DNA of 64,000 nt from Thalassospira indica (GTDB lineage Bacteria > Pseudomonadota > Alphaproteobacteria > Rhodospirillales > Thalassospiraceae): positions 372,001-436,000 of the forward strand of contig NZ_CP031555.1 in the NCBI RefSeq assembly GCF_003403095.1, read 5' to 3'. The translations under genes were made by a program, and so were the position numbers. Numbering within the stretch: the stretch's first letter is position 1; each line of letters starts with the position of its first letter. Shown here one piece after another: positions 54,602 to 62,949 of the stretch. Under the pieces are notes generated by a model that did not search any database, had not been told where the DNA came from, and worked only from the letters and a program-made list of their open reading frames with translations.

Positions 54602-55804
54602 TTACATCTCCAGCTTGAGGCGGATGTGGCTTTGCAGGCGTTCATAATCTTCACCCGCGCTGTTTGAGTTTCGCTGGTCGTAGGCGAGGCCACCCTCGAT
54701 CCGGGCAAGGCGATTAAGTTCATAGCGAATGCCAACTCCAAACCGACTGGTGTTGTCACGCCGCGTGGTCTGTTGGAAGGTTTCTGCGCTATAGTCAGCA
54801 CTGAGTGAAACGGTCAGTCGCCGGCGCAGTTCATGGGAAATACCTGCTCCTGCCTCAAAGGCCAGAATGCCACTGGCGCCGGTCTGCGTCGTTTCGCGCA
54901 CAGTGCGCGCGGCATTGAACGCGATATTGGTCAGGCGGGTGACCGACCAGTCGAAATCGCCGCGCAAGGTATAATCCCCGATATCGCCAAAGGCCGGGTC
55001 GGCATAGGTTTGGTTCATCCAGCCTGCCGCCAGATCGGCCGTAATCAGATCGGTCAGATCAAGGCGAATGCCGCCCAGCACTTGATAGCCGGCTGAATCG
55101 CGGATGCGACCACCATCATCGGGGGTGCGGTCATATTGTCGCTGGTTAAACGTGACTTCGCCGTACGCCTCACGCCCAAGATCAAGCGGCCACAGAATGC
55201 GGAGCGTCTCGCGCAGTTCAAGGCGATCACGATCATCATTGCGGATGAGTGATCCGTTGCGCGCGGTGCTGTCGTCAAAATCAAGACGGCGAAGTGCAAA
55301 CTGTGATTCGTAATGAAGGCCGTTGGTCATATGGCGACCGCCAATCTGGGCGCTGACATCACGGTAAATCACGGGCTCTGTGGCACTGGTCGGGACATCG
55401 TTACTGCCGCGTGGGTCATGGGCGCGTTTAAGCTGAACCCCGCCTTCAACGGATGTCGCACCGAGATCGAGGCTGCCCGCAGTGCTGAGCTCAATGTCCT
55501 GATAGTCATCACTAGATGAGTTGGCAAAAAAGCCAAGCTCGCCACCGGCGGCGAGATGCAGGCGAAAAACCCGCCAATCGCCCTGCAGGGTCAGGCGCGG
55601 GGTCAAGGTTGTGATGACATCTGCGGTCGGATTGGCATCGCTTTGAAATATGTTGCTGTCATATCGCGTGCCGAATTCAACCGACGGGGTTGCCAAAATT
55701 CGGCCAAGACGAATGCCACCAGCGTCATCGGGGTTTTCCATTGCGGCGGCGGGGGCCACGACATTTGCACAGAGCAGTGCGGCGGACATCACGAATTTAC
55801 GCAT
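54602..55804 (-). CDS. Outer-membrane beta-barrel protein (BBP2-type)
   Basis: A 400-residue precursor with a signal peptide (cleavage near VAPAAA). Alternating-strand segments typical of a large outer-membrane barrel follow: GRILATPSVEFGTRYDSNIFQSD, LTPRLTLQGDWRVFRLHLAAGGELGFF, AYGEVTFNQRQYDR, FGVGIRYELNRLARIEGGLAYDQR. It ends with a barrel-like LQSHIRLKLEM. The opening pattern fits PF10082-type barrels found in exopolysaccharide loci. It could be the outer-membrane conduit working with the short Wza-like protein. It overlaps the sugar transferase stop by one base and abuts the export gene. Confidence 0.78.
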   Translation of the reverse strand: MRKFVMSAALLCANVVAPAAAMENPDDAGGIRLGRILATPSVEFGTRYDSNIFQSDANPTADVITTLTPRLTLQGDWRVFRLHLAAGGELGFFANSSSDDYQDIELSTAGSLDLGATSVEGGVQLKRAHDPRGSNDVPTSATEPVIYRDVSAQIGGRHMTNGLHYESQFALRRLDFDDSTARNGSLIRNDDRDRLELRETLRILWPLDLGREAYGEVTFNQRQYDRTPDDGGRIRDSAGYQVLGGIRLDLTDLITADLAAGWMNQTYADPAFGDIGDYTLRGDFDWSVTRLTNIAFNAARTVRETTQTGASGILAFEAGAGISHELRRRLTVSLSADYSAETFQQTTRRDNTSRFGVGIRYELNRLARIEGGLAYDQRNSNSAGEDYERLQSHIRLKLEM

Positions 55805-56520
55805 TACACCAGCCGCCGGTCACGATCAAGACAGGGTTTGAGCGCGCGGTGGGGCTGGCGTTGCGCCCGATATCGCGCCTGCGTTCTGAAGGGCAGGGCA
55901 ATCGTGCGGATCAGAATGGCGCAATCAAACAAAGGGGTTTGGCGGCGGATATATTCAAGATCGCAGGCAATGCGCGCCTGCAAGTGATCATCGCTGAAGA
56001 CCGGGCCGCGCCAGCCCTGAATTTGCGCCCAACCGGTCATGCCCGGCTTTATCGCAAGCCGGGCGGCATAATCGGGAATGCGTTGGGCAAATCGATGGTG
56101 ATCGGCAAGACTGTGCGGCCGCGGCCCGACCAGCGACATATCGCCACGCAGCACATTGATGAATTGCGGCAATTCATCAAGTCCGGTGATACGCAAAATG
56201 GAACTGAGCGTTTCTGCAAATCGCAAGCCGCATGCAGAAAGTGGGCGGCAGGTGCGATCGCGTAAAGTCCGGAACTTGAAAATGACAAAGATCCGACCCT
56301 CAAGGCCTACCCGTTTTTGCAAAAACAGCGGATTGTGAAAGCCAGATCCGAACAGCAAGACCGCAATGATCATCAGAACAGGGAAAAGCACCAGCAACCC
56401 GATCCCGGCAAACAGAATATCGCATGTCCGTTTGACAGATCGGTTATGGTCGGACATCGACCGATGACAGGCCCAGGACGGTTTTGACGACGGTTCTGAT
56501 GTGTCGCTATGTCCAGTCAA
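55804..56520 (-). CDS. Undecaprenyl-phosphate sugar transferase (bacterial sugar transferase family)
   Basis: Initiates glycan assembly by moving a sugar-1-phosphate to the lipid carrier. The sequence from about Met22 is canonical: VKRTCDILFAGIGLLVLFPVLMIIAVLLFGSG (membrane helix), LFLQKRVGLEGRIFVIFKFRTLR, RITGLDELPQFINVLRGDMSLVGPRPH, KPGMTGWAQIQGWRG. It lacks the four extra N-terminal spans of WcaJ, a monotopic form. The ATG at 56520 adds 21 residues of doubtful value; ATG 56457 is an alternative. It is the first gene of the three-gene operon. Confidence 0.92.
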   Translation of the reverse strand: MTGHSDTSEPSSKPSWACHRSMSDHNRSVKRTCDILFAGIGLLVLFPVLMIIAVLLFGSGFHNPLFLQKRVGLEGRIFVIFKFRTLRDRTCRPLSACGLRFAETLSSILRITGLDELPQFINVLRGDMSLVGPRPHSLADHHRFAQRIPDYAARLAIKPGMTGWAQIQGWRGPVFSDDHLQARIACDLEYIRRQTPLFDCAILIRTIALPFRTQARYRAQRQPHRALKPCLDRDRRLV

Positions 56521-56653
56521 CTCCTGTGCCCCACCCCAGCATTCAAGACCCTGTGCTTATTAACTCAGGGTAGATGTATTGGCGGCGTTTTCAAGTTTTT
56601 ATGGTGTGGGTCTTTGGTCGGATGACGTTGTTTAAGCACTAATTTACAGTGCG

Positions 56654-57622
56654 TTAGCGCAAGGACGGAATACTTGAAAGCACCGTTTTCATCAGTTGCG
56701 GCTGTCGGTTCACACCGGTTTTCGAGAAGATGGTCTTAAGATACGTCCGTGCCGAAGAATGCGAGATTCCGACCAGTTCTGCGGCCTGATCAAGGGCCAG
56801 CCCCTCGGCCAGTTTTTGGGTCAGTTTGGCTTCGGATCGGGTCAGGCCAAACAGATCCATCAGATCGTCAACCGCTGGCGGGCGCTGCTGGGCCGGGTCG
56901 ACCAGAATGATCATGAAGCTTTGTTTGCCATCGGCTTTTTTGGGGACCCGGCGAATAAGAAGCGACAGCTTTTCACCGTCACGTTCAAGCGAGAAGCTCT
57001 GATGGCTGCGTGGAACGGTTTTGCCCGGCGGCACAAGAAATTTCGTCAGACCTTCCGGGCTTGGGTCAATGATCAGGCGTCCCTGCGGGCCGGACCGCAC
57101 CAGTGAAGACCGCCTGAGAACCTCGGCACCCTGTGAATTGAGATGCAAGATGGTCAGGGTCTCGTCAACCGCAATCACGCCCAGCTCAAACAGATCGAGA
57201 AACTCGGTCGGCAGGGTATCTTCAATTTGGCCAAGACGGCTTTTGATCTCGGTTTCGATGTCATCAAGCATCGTTTCAAGCATGGTTGGTTTGGGATAAA
57301 AGCGAAAGACGCCGATTTCATTGACCGCCAGCAGTGCTGATTGCAGATCGGCATATCCCGTCAGCATCACAATGATCAATTCCTTGCGGGCTTTGCGCAG
57401 TTCGGCGGCAAGTTCAAGGCCGGTCATGCCCGGCATGTGGATATCAAGGATGACTGCCGAAACATCCGGATCGGCGATGATGGCATCACGCGCGGCAATC
57501 GGGTCATTGACAAAGACCCCCTCCCAGTCCGGGCGCAGGCGGGCAAAATTGCGGCGATGAGACGACAGAAGATTTTCGTCATCATCGACAAAGGCAATCC
57601 GGACCGTCTTTTTGGCCGTCAT
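56654..57622 (-). CDS. Response regulator with PAS-like middle and LuxR-type output
   Basis: The 322-residue protein has a receiver domain (FVDDDENLL, phospho-acceptor Asp60 in VILDIHMPG, Thr/Lys in MLTGY..YPKPTM). A middle region follows (FELGVIAVDETLTILHLNSQGAEVLRR) like a degenerate PAS. A LuxR helix-turn-helix closes it (LFGLTRSEAKLTQKLAEGLALDQAAELVGISHSSARTYLKTIFSKTGVNRQPQL). It is expected to bind DNA when phosphorylated. ATG 57622 has GGAGG upstream. It is divergent from the REC-EAL gene; a 15-base motif shared with 62866-62880 lies in its leader. Confidence 0.9.
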   Translation of the reverse strand: MTAKKTVRIAFVDDDENLLSSHRRNFARLRPDWEGVFVNDPIAARDAIIADPDVSAVILDIHMPGMTGLELAAELRKARKELIIVMLTGYADLQSALLAVNEIGVFRFYPKPTMLETMLDDIETEIKSRLGQIEDTLPTEFLDLFELGVIAVDETLTILHLNSQGAEVLRRSSLVRSGPQGRLIIDPSPEGLTKFLVPPGKTVPRSHQSFSLERDGEKLSLLIRRVPKKADGKQSFMIILVDPAQQRPPAVDDLMDLFGLTRSEAKLTQKLAEGLALDQAAELVGISHSSARTYLKTIFSKTGVNRQPQLMKTVLSSIPSLR

Positions 57623-57637
57623 CAAAAGCGCCCTCCA

Positions 57638-57652
57638 CAAATGGGGATATTG
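57638..57652. promoter_or_regulatory. Candidate operator, copy 1
   Basis: CAAATGGGGATATTG lies 15 bases before the LuxR-type regulator start, in the divergent region shared with the REC-EAL gene. The exact reverse complement occurs at 62866-62880, upstream of the single-domain regulator of the same cluster. Confidence 0.35.
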
Positions 57653-57774
57653 GAGAAAGGTAGTCTGACACTAATCTGCGAACGTTCAAAGCTCCGCTAT
57701 TTGTATAGCACGCATTCAGGCGGGGCTGTCTTGAGAAGATTACCGCGGTGATCGCGTTCCGGAGATGTCCATTT

Positions 57775-58959
57775 ATGGATCAGGTTGATAAACAACGGCC
57801 CGTCATTCTGATGGTCGATGATGATGAAAAGTTGCTGGCTGCGGTACGTCGTACCCTGTCGGGCTGCTTTGAATTCGTCACCCATACAGACGGGCAGGCT
57901 GCACTGGATTGGCTGGCGCAAAACCGCGACCGGACCGACCTGATCATTGCCGATCTGGTGATGCCGAACATTGACGGCATTTCCTTTCTCAAACAGTCAG
58001 CGCGCATGGCACCCGGCATCAACCGGATGTTGTTGTCTGGTAACGTCTCCAGCCTGTCGCTGCGTGAGGCGATCAATCAGGCCATGGTGACACGCGTTCT
58101 GGCCAAGCCGGTATCGGTCGCCGTCCTTAAGGAAGCGATTGACCGTATTCTCAATACCGGCGTGGTGGTTAAAAAGGTTTCTTCGGGCCCAACGGCCCTG
58201 ATGGTCAACAACGCCATTGATCGGGCAGATTTCCACACCGTCCTGCAGCCGCGTTTTCGTGCAAGCGACCTTGGCTTGTGCGGGGCAGAGGTCCTGTGTC
58301 GCATGCCATCTCTTGAAAAGGAATTTGGCATCGACGAGATCATCGAAGCCTCTCAGGACAATCCGGTGATCAACCGTCTTGGCAGTCAGTTGATGGCCAT
58401 CATGATTGATCAGGCACCGCGCTATCGTGCGCTTATGGGCGATCAGGCCAACCTTGCGGTCAATCTGTCATTGTTTTCTCTGAAGACACCGCAATTCTTT
58501 GAGCTGCTCATTCGCTTCTATGAAAAGATGCGGATGCGCGGGGTGACCGTGTCCTATGAAATTCCCGAACGCCAATTGCTGTCCAACGATCTTGAGATGC
58601 TGGCAAATGCCACGCGTTTGCGCGAACGCGGTATCGCGCTTCTGATTGATGATTTCGGATCGGGGAACAATTCGCTTGATCTGTTGCGTCAGGAAGTCTT
58701 TGCCGGCATCAAGCTTGATCGCGATCTGGTGCGTGGCACCATGACAGATTTTCTCGATGATGCCTTTGTTGAATGGATTGCACAGGTCTGCTCGAAAATG
58801 GGTCTTTCGATTTCCGCCAAGGGTATCGAAAACCCCGGTGTGGTCGAAAGGCTGCGGGTATACGGGATTACAGAACTGCAAGGTTTCCACCTTGGTGTAC
58901 CGGTGTCACTCGAAGAGTGGGAAGAAACCGCAATCACACCCCTTCAGGCATCTGGCTGA
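57775..58959 (+). CDS. Response regulator with degenerate EAL domain
   Basis: The 394-residue protein has a receiver (MVDDDEKLL, Asp60 in IIADLVMPN, Lys in LAKPVS) and an EAL domain, which normally cleaves cyclic di-GMP. Motifs seen: GAEVLCRM (Glu172, for EAL), NLSLFS, YEIPERQL, LLIDDFGSGNNSLDLL, IKLDRDL and LQGFHLGVP. The AEGVE motif reads AKGIE, with Lys349 replacing a conserved acidic residue, so the phosphodiesterase activity may be lost and the domain may act by binding. ATG 57775 has GGAG ten bases upstream. It is divergent from the LuxR-type regulator. Confidence 0.9.
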   Translation: MDQVDKQRPVILMVDDDEKLLAAVRRTLSGCFEFVTHTDGQAALDWLAQNRDRTDLIIADLVMPNIDGISFLKQSARMAPGINRMLLSGNVSSLSLREAINQAMVTRVLAKPVSVAVLKEAIDRILNTGVVVKKVSSGPTALMVNNAIDRADFHTVLQPRFRASDLGLCGAEVLCRMPSLEKEFGIDEIIEASQDNPVINRLGSQLMAIMIDQAPRYRALMGDQANLAVNLSLFSLKTPQFFELLIRFYEKMRMRGVTVSYEIPERQLLSNDLEMLANATRLRERGIALLIDDFGSGNNSLDLLRQEVFAGIKLDRDLVRGTMTDFLDDAFVEWIAQVCSKMGLSISAKGIENPGVVERLRVYGITELQGFHLGVPVSLEEWEETAITPLQASG

Positions 58960-59039
58960 TTGATATCGCGTCAAAATTCCCGGTACAGGCATTGAAAAAC
59001 AATTGCTGGCAACCACTGTTTATAATCGTGTGATGGAGC

Positions 59040-59528
59040 ATGAAAAGAATGATGAAAAGCGCCCTTAAACTGTTTGCGATGGTGATCGCACTGATTGGAT
59101 TTCATGTCGCCCCGTCTTTGGCGGGTGGCACATTGTCGATGACCAGGGTTGATGGCGAAACTGTCCATGTTTCGCTTGAGGAACTGATGGAGCTGCAGGC
59201 CACCGAGATCAATACCTCGACCCAGTGGACTGACGGAGTACAGAAGTTCCGTGGTGTTGCCTTCGATACCTTGTTTGACACCTATGGTCTGACAGCGGAA
59301 ACCGTGCGTGTTTCAGCACTCAACGACTATAACGTAATGGTGCCTGCGGATGTTCTGCGCAATGATGGTGCCATTCTGGCCTATCACCTCAATGATGCCG
59401 AAATGTCGGTGCGCGAAAAGGGACCATTCTGGGTCATCTTCCCCTATGACGCCGACGAGCGGTTTCAGTCTGATACCTATTGGTCTTATTCCGTCTGGCA
59501 GGTAAAGTCTGTTGATGCAGCAAATTAA
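59040..59528 (+). CDS. Periplasmic sulfite-oxidase-fold protein lacking cysteine, putative sensor partner
   Basis: A 162-residue precursor with a signal peptide (about 1-28, cleavage near SLA-GG). The remainder, FRGVAFDTLFDTYGLTAETVRVSALNDYNVMVPADVLRNDGAILAYHLNDAEMSVREKGPFWVIFPYD, resembles the molybdopterin-binding domain of sulfite oxidase family proteins. The protein contains no cysteine, so it cannot ligate molybdenum in the usual way. Its 3' end overlaps the histidine kinase start, indicating coupled translation. I infer that it acts as a ligand-binding partner or sensor for that kinase. Confidence 0.68.
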   Translation: MKRMMKSALKLFAMVIALIGFHVAPSLAGGTLSMTRVDGETVHVSLEELMELQATEINTSTQWTDGVQKFRGVAFDTLFDTYGLTAETVRVSALNDYNVMVPADVLRNDGAILAYHLNDAEMSVREKGPFWVIFPYDADERFQSDTYWSYSVWQVKSVDAAN

Positions 59529-61035
59529 GTCATTCCTGTTCAAGCAGTCAGGCAGGGCCATGTTTATCGCATTGGTCCTGTTTGTCGTGCTTTACGGATT
59601 TCTGTCGACTGAGATTGTCCGCCAGCTTGACGACGAGCGGTTCAAGTACCGCGAAAATTTCGTTTGGGCGGTGTTTCAGGTGCAACGTCAGTTTCTTGTC
59701 GTGCAGCGTGACATCGAGGCTGCAATCGGCCGGATTGGTTTGTCTGAGGATGTGGTCGATCGCGTCCTGCTGGAATATGAAATTCTGGTCAGCCGTGTCT
59801 ACCTGCTGCGTGATGGCGATGGGTTCGAGGTGCTGTTTACGGTGCCGGAAGTCGCCGAAACAATCAAACAGCTTGAACTTCAGATCGACAAGATCGACGC
59901 GGCGTTGGCGACCATCACCGATCCTGAGGAAAAGCTGAGCGCGTTGTATCGCTTGCTTGAGCCGATGAACGACTCTTTGCAACAGGCGGTGGTACGAACA
60001 ACAAACTTTGTTTCGGTTTACAACGCCAACAATATCTCGGTCGTGAAAACCGATATTCAGATACTGTCCTATCTGTTTTTCGTCGGTGTGGTTGTCATGG
60101 CAGTGCTGGGTACTTTCATGATCCGCCAGCGCCAGAAAATCTTTGCCGCCGATATGGCCGCCCAAAAAGCGCGCCAGGAACAGGAAGTGATCGAGGAAGC
60201 CGCCGATTACGCCAAGATGCATGCGCTTGGCACCTTGGCCGGCGGGGTTGCGCACGAAATCAACACGCCGGCACAATATATCCAGAACAATCTTGAATTC
60301 TTGTCCGATAGCTTCGCCGATCTGGTTGGCGCGATTGACCGCAAGAATCCCGATGAACCGGCACGGCTTAATCTTGATAAAGACAAGATCGACTTCATCA
60401 TCGAAGAAGTCCCGATGGCGATTGACGAGAGCATTCAGGGCCTGAACCGGATTGCCGAGATTGTCCGTGGTATTCGCAAATTTGCCCATCCGACGACCGA
60501 TGCCGTGGAGCCGATTTCGATTGCCGAGGAAATCGATACCGCCGTTACCCTGACGCGCAACCAGGTCAAACATATCGCCGACCTGGAAGTTGTCATGCAG
60601 TCGGATGTCACCGAAGTCAGCGGGCGCAGAAACCACTTGTCGCAAGCACTGATCAACCTGATCGTCAATGCGTCACAAGCCATCCGTGAAACAGGTCAGC
60701 GCCGCGGGCGCATCGATCTTTTGGTGACGTCTGATGATGACAATGTCTATATCCGGTTGCGTGATAATGGCGCGGGTGTTCCCGAAAATATCCGGGAACG
60801 CATCTTTGATTACTTCTTCACCACCAAGGAACGGGGTGTTGGAACTGGTCAGGGATTGCCGATCTGTCGCAAACTTATTCAGGATGATTTCAACGGGAAT
60901 CTGACCTTGTCCGCGGATTATACCGACGGGGCGGAATTTGTGATCCGGTTGCCGAAACCCGATCAAAACGCCGCCACTGACACCAATGCGGATCTCCTTG
61001 AAGGGCCAAGTGACCTTAATAGTTTGCTTCGATAA
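59515..61035 (+). CDS. Membrane sensor histidine kinase
   Basis: The 506-residue kinase has a span at about 15-33, a periplasmic helical domain (35-185), a second span (about 186-206), a coiled linker, and the kinase core. That core has the H-box GTLAGGVAHEINTPAQYIQNN with His247, N-box LSQALINLIVNASQAI, G1 LRDNGAGVPENIRERIFDYFFTTK and G2 GVGTGQGLPICRKLI. The H-box places it in the HPK4-like group. No receiver is fused; the neighbouring four response regulators are candidate targets. ATG 59515 overlaps the stop of the preceding gene by 14 bases; TTG 59512 is an alternative start. Confidence 0.92.
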   Translation: MQQIKSFLFKQSGRAMFIALVLFVVLYGFLSTEIVRQLDDERFKYRENFVWAVFQVQRQFLVVQRDIEAAIGRIGLSEDVVDRVLLEYEILVSRVYLLRDGDGFEVLFTVPEVAETIKQLELQIDKIDAALATITDPEEKLSALYRLLEPMNDSLQQAVVRTTNFVSVYNANNISVVKTDIQILSYLFFVGVVVMAVLGTFMIRQRQKIFAADMAAQKARQEQEVIEEAADYAKMHALGTLAGGVAHEINTPAQYIQNNLEFLSDSFADLVGAIDRKNPDEPARLNLDKDKIDFIIEEVPMAIDESIQGLNRIAEIVRGIRKFAHPTTDAVEPISIAEEIDTAVTLTRNQVKHIADLEVVMQSDVTEVSGRRNHLSQALINLIVNASQAIRETGQRRGRIDLLVTSDDDNVYIRLRDNGAGVPENIRERIFDYFFTTKERGVGTGQGLPICRKLIQDDFNGNLTLSADYTDGAEFVIRLPKPDQNAATDTNADLLEGPSDLNSLLR

Positions 61036-61066
61036 TCAGGCAGGTTTTTGATCAGAAGGCCGTGTT

Positions 61067-62302
61067 TCAGAAATTTTGAGGCTTGGTTGATTCGAGCGGG
61101 ACGTGCTTGCCAATGCAGGCGCGTTCCCAAACCTGCCAATCAGCCGCAGCACCGCATCGGGTGATAAATCCACGCGCGAGGTCATATTTTTCTGCGCGTG
61201 TCACACCATCAACACCTGCCTTGCGCGCAAAATGTTGTGCCGCATAGACAATCAGCAAGCTTTCCGACCTGTCGGTTGGTGCGGATTCCGGACGATGATG
61301 AAACGCGATGTTTTCAATGATCTGATGGGAAAAACCCCAGCAGGCACACAGGCACGCTGATACAGCCGGATGAGCAAAGCCCATTTCACTGATTTCAGCT
61401 GATATGATGTCGCAATTATCCACATCTGCACGATGGCGGCTGGCTGCATGTTTTTCAGGTACAACGCGAGCAGTGAAAATATCGCCGATGTGACACAGAA
61501 GAGCAGCGGCACGGATCTGATCGACAGATTCCGGTTCAAGGTTGCGAAGTCGTGCGATCTCGGCCGCCATCTGACCCAGGACGAGGGGACGATGAAGGTC
61601 GACACTGATCCGCTCGCCATCAAACTGGCTGGGTTGTCCCAGTTCGCACCACAGCACGCACAATGCTTTGATGGTCTCAATACCCAAGATTTTAAGAAGC
61701 TTGATGAAGTCAGGATGACTGTCCGCGGGTATGAGTTGCTCACGCAGGGCAAGCTCATGGACAAGGTTTGTTAACGCCGGGTGATCGTTCGCGAAATCAG
61801 TAAGTTCGGCATGACTACTGGGACCGCTGAATTGCAGTATGGAATGCAGGCGACGAAAGGTTATTGGCCACATCAGATCGCCCGGAACGATGGAAAGCAA
61901 TTCAACCAGATACGGGTCGCGCAGATATTTGTTCATGATCAGGCCGCGCTCGGCAACGTGGATGATGTCGCTATCGGTGCAGGGTTTGGCCAAAAAATGA
62001 TGGGTGGCGGCAGCACCATTCTGAATGGCGATTTCATCGGCATAGCCGGACAACAGAATGCGCGATGTCTGCGGCCAGCGTGTTGCAACGATTCGAAGGA
62101 ACTCCGCCCCGTCCATGGACGGCATGCGCATGTCGGAAATGACGACGTCTGCAGGCTGTTCTTCCAGTCCGATCAACGCCTGTTCCGCACCTTCGTAAAA
62201 GCGCATCTTCCAGTTCGGACGCATTGATAGCATACGCCGCCGTAAACCTCTGAGAACGTTGAGGTCATCATCAACAAATATGATCGAGGCATTATGCGGC
62301 AT
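61067..62302 (-). CDS. Response regulator with HDOD domain
   Basis: The 411-residue protein has a receiver (FVDDDLNVL, Asp57 in VVISDMRMPSMDG, LLSGYAD, FLAKPCT). An HDOD-type helical domain follows (LVHELALREQLIPAD...LLKILGIETIKALCVLW, LCHIGDIFTARVVPE, FAHPAVSACLCACWGFSHQIIENIAFHHRPE). HDOD domains are catalytically silent HD relatives used in signalling. It converges on the histidine kinase gene and lies 15 bases downstream of the single-domain regulator, probably in one operon. Confidence 0.87.
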   Translation of the reverse strand: MPHNASIIFVDDDLNVLRGLRRRMLSMRPNWKMRFYEGAEQALIGLEEQPADVVISDMRMPSMDGAEFLRIVATRWPQTSRILLSGYADEIAIQNGAAATHHFLAKPCTDSDIIHVAERGLIMNKYLRDPYLVELLSIVPGDLMWPITFRRLHSILQFSGPSSHAELTDFANDHPALTNLVHELALREQLIPADSHPDFIKLLKILGIETIKALCVLWCELGQPSQFDGERISVDLHRPLVLGQMAAEIARLRNLEPESVDQIRAAALLCHIGDIFTARVVPEKHAASRHRADVDNCDIISAEISEMGFAHPAVSACLCACWGFSHQIIENIAFHHRPESAPTDRSESLLIVYAAQHFARKAGVDGVTRAEKYDLARGFITRCGAAADWQVWERACIGKHVPLESTKPQNF

Positions 62303-62317
62303 TGCTTGTATGGCTCT

Positions 62318-62791
62318 CTAAGCGATTGCTGCAGACAGGCTGGCGGCATCACAGGGTTTGCTCAGAACGAAGGTCGCGCCGACAGATTTGGCTTCTTCAT
62401 TGACCTTGGCGTCATAGAAACCGGTCAACATGATTTTGCGTGTACCTTCGGCATTCTTGATCTCACGGCGCTCGATCTCATAGAGCAATTCGATGCCTGA
62501 CATTCCGGGCATCATATAATCAAGAATTACCACGTCATAAGGCGTTTGTTTGCGGCCCGCCTGGGCCAACATCTGCAACGCGATTTCGCCGTTTTCAGCG
62601 ACGTCTATGTGCGTAGCACCGGCACTGCGCAGGACACGGCGAACGGAGAAGCGTACTTCGATACTGTCATCGACCAGCAAGAAACGCTTTTCGGCATTCG
62701 GCTTGCGGTATGCATTATCCCCTTTGCACCGGCGCAGTCCGTCGGCGATTTCGATATCATTCTGACTGTTTCTGGGCGACGCGATGTTCAT
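62318..62791 (-). CDS. Single-domain response regulator
   Basis: A 157-residue protein consisting of a 35-residue polar N-terminus and one receiver domain: FLLVDDSIEVRFSVRRVL, phospho-acceptor Asp91 in VVILDYMMPGMSG, IMLTGFYD, and Lys in FVLSKPC. With no output domain it probably relays phosphate or docks to a partner. ATG 62791 has GGA upstream; a GTG at 62809 is possible. It is the first gene of a two-gene operon with the HDOD regulator. Its upstream region carries the second copy of the 15-base motif. Confidence 0.88.
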   Translation of the reverse strand: MNIASPRNSQNDIEIADGLRRCKGDNAYRKPNAEKRFLLVDDSIEVRFSVRRVLRSAGATHIDVAENGEIALQMLAQAGRKQTPYDVVILDYMMPGMSGIELLYEIERREIKNAEGTRKIMLTGFYDAKVNEEAKSVGATFVLSKPCDAASLSAAIA

Positions 62792-62865
62792 GGCTTCGTT
62801 CCGGATCACTTTGCAATGGTTGGATCTGTAGCTTGATCGCCATTTTCGTCATTTTCCGGTGCGCG

Positions 62866-62884
62866 CAATATCCCCATTTGGGGA
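62866..62884. promoter_or_regulatory. Candidate operator, copy 2
   Basis: CAATATCCCCATTTG (62866-62880) is the exact reverse complement of 57638-57652. With the next four bases it forms the near-palindrome TCCCC-ATTT-GGGGA (62871-62884), a plausible dimer-binding site about 75 bases before the single-domain regulator start. Confidence 0.38.
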
Positions 62885-62889
62885 GCAAA

Positions 62890-62921
62890 CGAAAAACGGG
62901 CTGCACTTATGGCAGCCCGTT
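62890..62921 (-). terminator. Terminator of the doxX gene
   Basis: AACGGGCTGC (62895-62904) pairs perfectly with GCAGCCCGTT (62912-62921). Read on the minus strand it is followed by TTTTC. It lies 28 bases after the DoxX stop. Confidence 0.85.
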
Positions 62922-62949
62922 GAAAATACGCACGAATTTGGCGGTATGA

